From Macrophomina tecta (Eukaryota; Ascomycota; Dothideomycetes; Botryosphaeriales; Botryosphaeriaceae): a stretch of DNA of 64,000 nt. The position numbers and the translations under genes are program-made. Of this stretch, positions 55,206-64,000 are shown piece by piece. The DNA is taken from contig JAKSGN010000021.1 in assembly GCA_024180945.1 (NCBI GenBank), forward strand, positions 434,001 through 498,000, read 5' to 3'. How positions within the stretch are numbered: position 1 is the stretch's first letter; the number at the start of each line of letters is the position of its first letter. The notes below the pieces were generated by a model. The model searched no databases. It was not told the DNA's origin and saw nothing but the letters and a program-made list of their open reading frames with translations.

Positions 55206-56758
55206 GGTTGAAATTGTGCGCTGGCGGGTGAGGCGGGTGGTGCGGGGAGAGGGGGGAACGAGCGGGCGGGCGCTGGACTCCGGGGGAGGGCGGCGGGCGG
55301 GTCGGTGAGTGTGTGCGCTGGCTTTTTTCTTCGCAGGCGCTGTCTGAGACTTGAAGGCAGGACGGCGTACGAGGGGAGGAGTGGTTTGCGGGCGGCTGCA
55401 GGCCGGGGGAGAGGTTCGAGCGGTGACGTGGGGAGCTGGGTGCTGGTGCTGGTGCGGCCTGGCGGCGGGGACTAGGCAGCGGGTCGCGCTGAGCTTGGCG
55501 CCGCCTTTGCTCGCCCCAAGCCGCGCCCCGAAAACAGCACCACCGCAACCCCATCCAAGACGACCTGTCCGCTGCGCGCTGTCGCACAAGCAAGGGTTCG
55601 CGGCGACGCGGCACACGGGACAGGCAGATATGTGACGCCTCTGCTGGCCGCATCGGGCACGACGGCAGGCTGACCGGGGAACAGGCACCGCAAGCGCGAG
55701 ATCTCGCCGCTTCATGGATGTGCGAATCGATCAGCCGCCCGCTTCGTCTCCGCCCGCAGCAGGCACGGGAGATGGCGAGCGGGCCAGTCCTCCCGATGCA
55801 GCCCTGTGCTACAATGTCACATCCAGACCGCGCGCCCGGATCGCAGCAGCCAAAAGCCGACTCGTCGAGAATGCAAATCGTGATTACGCGCGTGTTCTAC
55901 ATCTCCCCCTGTCTCCGAGCAAAGCAAGCGAAGTAAGACGGCAATTCTGTCTAATGATACACGCAGACCAAGGCTTTCCCAGACCATCGCTCCTGCGCCC
56001 AATATTTGCTGTCAACACTGCTCAACGTGGCGGAGAAGAACCCGATCATTCATGCTTTGCGCCGTGAATCCGAACGAGTTCCCTATTGTACAGTACAAAG
56101 TCCCAAAAAAAGCCGTTGCGTGTGCGTGCAGAATGGACTGCGGATCGAAAGGAAGTCTATGCCAATGTTTCCCAAAATGGTAGGAGCGAAAAGAAGGAGA
56201 AAAAAAAAAGGAAATAAGTGGGTGGTGAATAACGAAAGCAGCCCCAGTTTTGGTATCCCCTTTGCGTGAGCAAAACCCATGATCTAATATAACGCCTGAT
56301 GAAACACTTTTGGCATGGAGAACAAGCAAGGAGGCGTCCGTCGCTACTAATGATACACTGCGGTGCTAAGCATCGCTCGCAAATCGAATCGCTCGAGGGG
56401 GTATTAAACATGTCGAATGGTAAGTCGCAGTCGCTCGTATTAAAAAGTCGTAGTAACCGAGAGGCGGAACGTCGAAGAAGGCGGAAGAAGTGAGGCGACA
56501 GAAGGCGGAAGACGTGTGCGAGGGATGGCGAGTCGTCTGCGCAGGGGTCGCGGCGTTAGCATTTGGATGCGGTGTGGGATATGCAAGGTGTCGCCCGGGA
56601 CAGCACTTACGATACGCGACTCTTCAACCCTGCCGCTTCCGAGCGAGGACAGCTCAACACGCTAGCGGACTAACCCGACACCCACGCCTGCGAGGGGAGA
56701 GGAGTCATTGGAGAGCAAGCGTTGCTGACTGGTCGGCGCCGGACGAGGCGGTCTGCAT
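55206..56758. other. Intergenic 1.55 kb
   Basis: Contains the ARPC5 promoter and CT/GA-rich leader (55206-55400). No further gene recognised; an A9 run occurs near 56201. Confidence 0.45.
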
Positions 56759-57080
56759 CTACCTGCGCTTGGGTGGCGGCGGCTGCGTGGGCTTGGGCGT
56801 GCCGGTCGTGTCGTAGGCGCCGCGGCCCATGTTGGTCGAGGCAGAGGCGGTTTCCCTGAGAATCATGGTGGCAGAGGAGTCGAGGCCTGCTTAAATGTTA
56901 GCAACGATGCCGGCAATGCAGTCAGCTGCAGTCAGCGCCGAACTTACGGAAAAGACAGGCGAGGTCGTGCAGGTGGTAGTAAGCAGCTGCTGGATCCGGC
57001 GTGGAACGGGAGCCGGGAGGACGCGGCCTGGCGGGGGTGGTGCAAGAAGCGGGAGGACCGGGGACGGCGGGCGAGAGATA
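56759..57080 (-). CDS. Small spliced gene of unknown function, 5' end unresolved
   Basis: Two coding segments join in phase: from at most 57080 to 56948, and 56886-56759. The 61-bp intron has a GTAAGT donor and a CTAAC branch site shortly before the AG acceptor. The product ends AYYHLHDLACLFR followed by LDSSATMILRETASASTNMG and a RGAYDTTGTPKP tail with PPPPKRR. The upstream frame is open to a stop at 57081-57083 but has no ATG, so a further 5' exon is needed. The protein-like, non-repetitive sequence at the junction argues for a real gene of 70 or more residues. I do not recognise the family. Confidence 0.5.
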
Positions 57081-60000
57081 TCAAGCGGCGGCAGGCTGGT
57101 GTCGCAGACCACAGAGGCGAACGCGGGCGGGGAGGAGAAGCGGAGGAGGGCCGGACGGCACAGGCAAGCGAGCACTTGCACTGGAGGGAGAGGAGAAGAG
57201 GCGTCGCCTTGGGCAGGAGGGTGGTGTGCAGGATGGGCTGGGCTAGAGGACGGGCGTCGCTGGTAGATATAGAGCATGCCCCCTTTCCACCGCAACAGCA
57301 CTTGGCAGGAAGCGAGAGACAAATGAAATTTGGACGCATTTCGCAGCGACATGACATGACGTGCCGGCCGACGGCTCTTCGGGCTGTTTCAAAGGAGACC
57401 CTGCTGCGCAAAAGCCATAATTTCTGGCAAATGGCAAGGGGATCGACGGCACAGATGTTCCAGCAGTTCCAGCGGAAGGGATGCCCCTGGCTTGCGCGCT
57501 CGTACCTGGCATGAAATTCCGCTAACGCGAGCAGCCCGTTTCCTCCAGCGCTCCAATGCCGCAGACCGGCGCCCAGCAGGGAGCGCGCCGCCAGCCAGCG
57601 CCCATACGCCCGCGCCAACGCTCTTGCAGCAGGCTCAGCCGCGCCCTGGCTGGCGCGAGGAACACCACTCTCCGCCGTGCCGCCACCGGCTGCTGAGCGG
57701 CGGGCGCTGACACCGCGTCCGTCTGATCCAGCAACAGCTGGCGCGCCCGCAGGCCGGCCGGCGGCCAGTGAGCAGGCAGTCAATGCGTGACGTGACTCGC
57801 GCTGGAGGCCGCTAGAACCTGACTAGAAGCCGTGCCAGCGCGGGCTAAAGCATGCTAGAAGCGCGCGGGAAGGCATCCGACGGCCGCGGCGATGTGCGCC
57901 TGCGTGCTGGCTTCTGCTGCTGCTGTTGCTGCTCCCCGTGCCTGCAAAAATGGCCGCCGCTGCTGCCACTGCGGCCGGCCTGCCTCGCCCCCAGCCGCCT
58001 CCCGGGTCGCTGGTAAGCTCGCAGCGACCCAAATCGGCGGTCGGAGAGGCTGCCTGCGCCGACTCAGCGCCCTCTATCAGCATCACCACCGCTGATTCAC
58101 CGGCCGGCGTCAGGAAAGGCTCCATGCCGCCCCGGACCGCACGTGGAGATGCCGTCGCCGCTCCCCTTGCCCGCAGACCGCTTCCTCGACTGTCGTCCGC
58201 TGGGCAGCACTCGCCGGCGGACCAGCTGCCTTCTGAGGCCCGGAGCAGCTCCTGCACGGCGCAGGCGAGGCCCGGGCGGCGCCGCAGCTCGCTCCCGCGG
58301 CTCCAATCACCGCTGCCGGGTCTTCTGGAAGGGCTCTGGAAAGGCGCACGTCTCCGTTTGATCGCTGGCCGTGGACGGGCAGCGCAAACGACACACTATA
58401 CTTGCGAAGCGCACATTTCCGGCAAAAGCAACGTCAACCCGGTTTGCGCGGCTGGTGCCACCACGGATCTGATCGCTCGAACACGTCGCATCTGCCGGAT
58501 GCGCCTGCAAGCCTTCCGCGATGGAAGCTGTGCCTATCCCTCCGCGCCTTTGTTCTGCAAGGACGGGGGCGCTGGGCCGGGTTGCACGCACCGCGGTCCC
58601 AAAACGCCCACGACAGCACTTGCTGACCGGTCGTATGTGCATGATTGCTGTATCGACACAGGGCGATGGGCGCGCGATTTCTTGCTTCCCCAGGAATCGG
58701 CCGCTCTGCGGCGCGCTGCCCAGGCTGCTGGATGGGCGATGGGACGCTCTCGCTCGCCAAAACGGCAACCCCAACGGTATGACGATACCGAAAGGGGGCC
58801 CCAACCTGAGACGCGACGCGGTCGCGAATAGACTGCGGCTTGCACCGCGCCCGCGAACCTAATCGCCTAATCGTCGTCTTGTGCGTTCGCTCGCTTCGGC
58901 CAACGGCCGCAACAGAGTCGAGCGAAGCTTGTTGCTGCATCCCGGGCGCGCGCGCCAATTTCCGCGCTCCGCGTGGTGGCTGGGAGGAGGCCTGGTTTCC
59001 CGTCACATACACAGCAACAAAGTATGCTGGCCCATTTTCGGCGCTGCTGCGCTTGCGGGGATGGCCGGAAGCGCGGGAGAACGTTGCGAGGCTTCGTTAG
59101 CTCCAAGGTTGCTGCATCGGCTCTTCCAACCCGGCGGAAGCGAACACAGGGATGCGATGGGTGCGATCAGCCTGCAGGAGACCCCATCCCAGCCGCACGT
59201 GGCAGTGGGCCGCCGCCCTGCGAAAAGGAGGCGTCTTGCATATGCGCCGGCACCGTTACATGTTCAGCCTCTTCTCCCCCATTCGATTCTGCAGTACGCG
59301 CGCACCTCACCCACCGCCAACCAGGTCCAGCCCAGCCCGCGACGCCCCCCGTCTACGCGTCGCCGTCGCAGCCTGCGCTCCTGGGAAACGGCGGCCCGGA
59401 ATTGCCCATGAGAGGCAACGTTTCACCCCGTCATTTGGCTTCTTCATCCCAGGCCCAACGCCGCTCTGGGATTCCCCTGGCGATCACGGCGATCGCTCTG
59501 GATGCGGCACCGTTGGCTTGCCGTGGCGCGCAGAGCAGCCTGTTTGATCTCCAGCCGGGCAGCAACACCGACGCTCGCCGTCCACCCGCAGACCCTTTCA
59601 GCCCACCCTCAGGCACGATGAGCGCGCCCGTCACGGCCCGGACGACGTGCGGCGCTGTGGAGAGGTTGCTAGCGAGCCGATCCCTGCTCGAGAAACTTGT
59701 GCCGCCGGCGATCGCCATCATTTGGCCCATCTCGCATTCCGCTCGCTCAGACCCCAGCTTGTCCGGAAGACACAGCGCAAGGTCAATCGCTGTCCCTCCC
59801 TCTCGGGGCTCACGGGATCCAATCGCCCGGCTTACGGGACGACGTCGCACAAGGCTGAGCGACTCAGCGCAAGGTGAGTAAAAATTTTTTACTTGGACGA
59901 CAGTCCTGCCCGTCCGGGTGCTCCTTTCCCCTTCGGGGACGTGTTCATCTGCGCCGCCTGGTCGCCTTTCATCATCGATCTCCCAATCCAGCCGCCTTTC

Positions 60001-61889
60001 AGCCGGGGAGGCCTCGTCCAGCCGCACTGAATCTGGCATTGGCAGCAGCATCTGGAATCTCGAAACTGTACTGCCTGCTGCGCCGTGCTCCCAGGCGCCA
60101 CCCGTTGGTGAGGGAACGACAGCTGACTTGGCCGGCTTTGTGCCACGCAATGGAGAGGGGTACTATCAAACACAGTCCCTTCGGTGTCGTTGAGCAGCTC
60201 CACAAAAGCATGAGTTACTCATTGAAGGTACGACCATGGCCGGATCGTAAGGCAGTTTGCTCACACAACGCTCGTGTCGGCGGTGATTGGTGCAATATTA
60301 AGCCAGAGGCAATTACGAAAGTGTTTGTCGTCGGCAACCACAGTGCACACGACAAGTTTTCGACATCCCTGCCCGCCAAAGCCCTCGGCTCCACAACAAG
60401 AGCTTCTTCGCGTCCGTATAGGAAGCTTAATGCGGACGTCGTCATCCGCATTACACCTTTCTTTCTCACCGGTGACGGACAGTTAGCAGACTTTGGCTTT
60501 CCGTGTACATTTCACCTTATCGGTGACTTTTTTTTCACCTCTGAGTAAGCTCTCGTGGCTACCGAGCTTCAGAGCTGCTGCAGGGTCATCATGACTTACG
60601 CTTGGCGGCATGTTTAGTCCAAGTCTCCACTTCCCGCTCGTCAATTACATTACCTGACCATATCGCTCTACCAGCTCGCAGGATCCGGCCCACAATCCGC
60701 GAGGGCCACCAGATGATTTCCCAGGGTGGGCATGAGTTAGGCCCCGAAACTTTTGCGGCGCACCACCGCTCCTGAGCCACGGCGCCTGCGCCCGCGCTCT
60801 CCGCACTGAGCACCCGGTCCCCCTTTCGCGGCTTCCAGAAGGTCCAGAGAACAACGCGGCTCAACAGAAGTGGTTGACGTGGCTTGTTAGAGGCGGGGGG
60901 CTTGGGCCAGCAGAGCGCTCGGGCGAGAGGAGAGGGGGCGTGCTTGACGAAGCGCAGCCTTACAGACGGTCCCAACGCCCTGTTCCAGAATGATGGCCGG
61001 TCGCGCTGGTGGGTGCCTGCGTTGTTCCGACGCGAGAACGCGCAGAGGCGCGCGAGACGGAGAGGGGACGAAGCGTACCTGCAGCAGCGCATTGGTTTTC
61101 GGGCCTTTCACGGCTTTATACCGTCGCGATTTCCCCTATCCACAGCCTTGCATGCTTCCAGAAGCTCGCGAGCTCCCCTCAAACCGGCCCAATGAGCTCT
61201 GTCCTGTCTGGGGTAGCTTTCGAGCCGTGTCGCAGCCCTTAGTCAGGGGACTAAGGTGCTTTTTCAGCCCTCTGGCTTTCTGCCTCATCAGCACGAGTCA
61301 GCCTCCAGTCGGATGCGGCTGGTTCCAGGGGCGGGCCTGTGCCGCGTTGGCTGCCGTGGCTATTTGCCTCCCAGCCTTTTCGCGTGGCCGGCTAGGGATC
61401 CGCATTCTCGAAGGCTGGGGAGGATTTCTAGGCAGGCTCAGGGGTAGGCCGGCCTATTTCCCATGCTCACAGGGCGGATGCCCGAATTTTTTTTTGGGTT
61501 TTGGCGTTAAACCTTGACGTGGAAGACTTGGTTGCAAACATCGTTTAACTCGAGACGCGGATGTAAGAGGCAGAAAGTCGCGCGCGAATTGCATCTCGCC
61601 TGTCTCATCGCTCGGGTATTTAGAATCAGACAGTACAGTATCGAAGATGCGATCCGAATGGCACCGCAAATCAGGCCTTGCGTGCCCTGCGGGATGGACA
61701 ATGAGTTGAGATGCAGTGTTTGACTGACCACCCCCCACGTGAACTGCACTATTCCTATTCAAGATGATTTTTCCTTGGCAGCGTCGCGACGTCATCTCTC
61801 CACCGAAAGTTGCATCGCGTAGACGACGATGATAGCATCTCGTCGAGCTCCTCCCCCTCCGCCTACGTCCTTTCCGCCACCTCACCGAC
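57081..61889. other. Gene-poor 4.8-kb interval
   Basis: No gene I can support. It must contain the 5' part of the small gene and, at its right end, the FIT2 promoter (CT-rich near 61840-61889). The GC-rich part 57500-60000 has long overlapping frames on both strands caused by composition. Confidence 0.4.
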
Positions 61890-62930
61890 ATGTCTGCTCG
61901 CCGGAAGCCATCCCGCAGCTCCGGCAGCTACAACGAGCCTCCGCTGAAGTCGCCCGACGCCGACGCAGACATGGCAAACGACGACAGCACAAGCCCTCAC
62001 CGCACGTCTCTCGCGCGCCGCTCGCCCTTCCTACCCACCCGCCTCGAGCTGCTCCTCCTGTCGATCTACCCCGCCACCCTGCTGCTCGGATCCGTCTTCT
62101 CAATCATCTCGCCCACGACGCGCAACACGCCCTACAGCGCCACGACGCAATCGCATCCGGTCGACCAAGCACCCTCGTACTTCGCGCAGAAGAAGAATAT
62201 TTTCAACGTCTACTTTGTCAAAAAGGGGTGGGCATGGACGACGGGCGCGCTGCTGCTGTTCGTGCTGACGCACCCGAGCCTGGGCCCGCCCATGCGGCCC
62301 GTCCTCACGCCGCGAAGGGTGCGCAGCGTCCTGCGCTGGGCCCTGGTGACGCTGGCCTGGGTCTTTGTCACGCAGTGGTTCTTCGGGCCCCCGCTTATCG
62401 ACACGCTCTTCCGCTTCACCGGCGGCCAGTGCGAGCTGGTGCGCGACCCGGCGGCGCGAGAGTCCATGTCCGACGCGCGTGAGTACATCACCGCGGCGAC
62501 GTGCAAGGTCGCCGGCGGCACCTGGAAAGGGGGCCATGACATCAGCGGGCACGTCTTCCTGCTGATCTTGGGCAGCCTTCTTCTCTGGCTCGAGATCCTG
62601 CCCGCCGTCCTGCGCGCGGAGGGCCTGCGCGATGGCCGCCGGATTGTCATGCCGGATGGCAAGACGCGCACGGCTGGCGCCGAGGCCCAGCGCGAGAGCC
62701 ACGCCTACTCGGTGGCGGCCGACGAGAAGGATCCGGGTCTTGGGGTCAAAGTGTCGCTGGCTGTCATGGCGCTCAGCTGGTGGATGCTCCTCATGACGGC
62801 CGCCTTCTTCCACACCTGGTTTGAGAAGTTCACCGGTCTGCTCGTCGCGTTCTCCGCAATCTGGCTCGTCTACTTCCTCCCCCGTGGTGTTCCAGCATAT
62901 CGCGCCGTCATTGGCATGCCCGGAGTGTAG
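61890..62930 (+). CDS. SCS3: FIT2/Scs3-family ER lipid-droplet protein
   Basis: A single exon of 346 aa (ATG of MSARRKPSRSSG). A hydrophilic N-terminus of about 50 residues precedes several membrane helices (LELLLLSIYPATLLLGSVFS, TGALLLFVLTH, LRWALVTLAWVFVTQWFFG, HVFLLILGSLLLWLEILP, VSLAVMALSWWMLLMTAAFF, LLVAFSAIWLVYFLP). The FIT signature GGHDISGHVFLL and the second conserved His in FFHTWFEK are present; in human FIT2 the equivalent residues form the lipid-phosphatase-like active site for acyl-CoA diphosphate cleavage. FIT proteins in the ER membrane support lipid-droplet budding and phospholipid balance; yeast has Scs3 and Yft2. No intron was needed. Confidence 0.9.
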   Translation: MSARRKPSRSSGSYNEPPLKSPDADADMANDDSTSPHRTSLARRSPFLPTRLELLLLSIYPATLLLGSVFSIISPTTRNTPYSATTQSHPVDQAPSYFAQKKNIFNVYFVKKGWAWTTGALLLFVLTHPSLGPPMRPVLTPRRVRSVLRWALVTLAWVFVTQWFFGPPLIDTLFRFTGGQCELVRDPAARESMSDAREYITAATCKVAGGTWKGGHDISGHVFLLILGSLLLWLEILPAVLRAEGLRDGRRIVMPDGKTRTAGAEAQRESHAYSVAADEKDPGLGVKVSLAVMALSWWMLLMTAAFFHTWFEKFTGLLVAFSAIWLVYFLPRGVPAYRAVIGMPGV

Positions 62931-63943
62931 TCAGTGGCGAGGGGCCAATTTATTCTGTTGGAGAGCAAAAGCTTGGGACACTCGGAGACTCACGGTTTTT
63001 CTTGGCTGACGTCCTTGTCGTACTGCCTCTGGTAATCACTCAAGATATTCCCTCCTGATAGACTCATGTTTCGATTAGCGCTTTTGTAAGATCATGGCAT
63101 CGCATTCTGCCTTTTTTGTTGAAGGAAGACGAACAAGGAAATTACGATACAACAATCTGTAGCCTCTCGCGTGCATCGCTGATGAGCGCCGTGACGCCCG
63201 CAGTGTTTCAGGCCCATCCTATCGCAACCCTTCTCATTAAGCGCTAAACCTTGGGTCCGAGGGCAACGAGATTTCGATGCACCATTAGGCCGCCCCGGCC
63301 TGTTTTGGTACTCGGTGCCATGTAAGTGAGCGGCGGAAAGGAAAGGGAGAGAAAAATCTTGCTCGTCCAACAATTGCTGCCGCCGGAGCGGGGCAGACTT
63401 GCCGAATCAAGTCCATCGAAACATGCGCAGTTTCTCTTCACCTCCGTCGGAAGCCCGGGCGAGGGACGCCAGCGGAACGCCGGGAGCGGTCGTGCGGTAC
63501 GTACATGAGGCAAGTTCATGCGCGTCGTTCGTAATCCGCTCTAACACAGCCTTCTCCGTCCAAGGCTCCTTTTTTAGTCTATTGAGGGAGGTAGGTCCGG
63601 GCAGGAATGAATCGACGTCTTGCTCCAGATGCAGTGTCGAGTGAGAAAGAGAGCCCAGCGCTGCGTGTGAGTCATTCTCTCTCCCATTGCCCGACCTCTT
63701 GCTTTCTTCCTTATCTTCCATACTTTTTTTTTTTTTTTTCCGCTTTGCGGCTCGCAGCAGCTGGATGGAATCAAGGTTCTCGGAGTATTCATTGGTTTTT
63801 TAAGGTTCGGGCGGGGAATCCGATGAGCAAGGCTGAAGGCCGGCGACCAAGGGCGACAACGACGCTCTCTCTCTCTCTATCTTTTGCTCTCAGCCTGTCC
63901 ATTGCTGCCTCATCAGCAGCCCGCAGCGAGCCTTGTTTTTGCG
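62931..63943. other. Intergenic 1 kb
   Basis: No gene recognised. It holds a T16 run near 63724-63739 and a (CT)n stretch near 63868-63880 just before the last start codon. Confidence 0.45.
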
Positions 63944-64000
63944 ATGCTTCCTCGCCTGCTGATTCGTCGCCTTGCTTGCGGGACCGCAGCCGCGCGCATA
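63944..64000 (+). CDS. Possible start of a mitochondrial protein gene (cut by window end)
   Basis: ATG at 63944 follows a CT-rich leader and opens a frame to the window end: MLPRLLIRRLACGTAAARI. It has four Arg, no acid, and alternating hydrophobic residues, as in a mitochondrial targeting helix. Only 19 codons are available. Confidence 0.35.
   Translation, partial: MLPRLLIRRLACGTAAARI

Noticed and set aside
57926..59881. Overlapping 300-codon frames on both strands
   Set aside because: All are composition-driven, mutually overlapping and without recognisable motif or splice support.

Overview
The window is nuclear DNA from a filamentous ascomycete (Pezizomycotina; Dothideomycetes is a guess). 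It holds intron-rich protein genes with short introns (mostly 49-70 bp) carrying GT donors, CTAAC/CTGAC-type branch sites and AG acceptors. The genes include typical fungal housekeeping genes, a Zn2Cys6 factor, a C2H2/fungal-trans factor and a Tc1-type transposon. GC content is high in genes and many long homopolymers lie between them. No rRNA, tRNA, CRISPR or operon was seen. Exon borders below were placed by hand from splice signals, reading phase and recall of conserved family sequence.

Layout. 0.2-7.6 kb: a ferric-reductase-type oxidoreductase (-) divergent from a seven-exon nucleoside hydrolase (+) with 8-nt and 6-nt micro-exons; then a DapA-family aldolase (-) divergent from a Gfo/Idh/MocA oxidoreductase (+). 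The second pair has the arrangement of the D-galacturonate genes lga1/gaaC and gar2/gaaA. 8.9-9.6 kb: a lipocalin-like gene without a resolvable start. 10.7-15.9 kb, all on minus: VAM7, an EB1/Bim1 microtubule plus-end protein, and a secreted-haem (CDH cytochrome/DOMON) plus cytochrome b561 membrane protein. 16-20 kb is gene-poor. 20.5-21.8 kb is a complete Tc1 (DD34E) element with perfect 30-bp terminal repeats, a TA duplication and one frameshift.

21.9-29.8 kb is the most system-like part: a cytochrome P450 (-) divergent from a quercetinase-like bicupin (+), followed by a C2H2 plus fungal-trans regulator (+). It looks like a small aromatic/flavonoid catabolic or detoxification cluster, with the transposon just past the P450 end. 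30.6-49.1 kb: a large Zn2Cys6 regulator, a disordered poly-Glu protein, the DEAD-box helicase DBP8, a cell-wall-integrity MAPKK (MKK1 type), glutaredoxin, and an LMBR1-like membrane protein. 50.6-55.2 kb: a four-helix membrane protein of unknown function and Arp2/3 subunit 5. 56.8 kb: a small spliced gene of unknown function. 61.9-62.9 kb: a FIT2/Scs3 lipid-droplet protein. The last 57 bases may start a gene with a mitochondrial presequence.

Several genes are head to head and may share promoters: ferric reductase/nucleoside hydrolase, aldolase/oxidoreductase, P450/cupin, DBP8/MKK1 and glutaredoxin/LMBR1.
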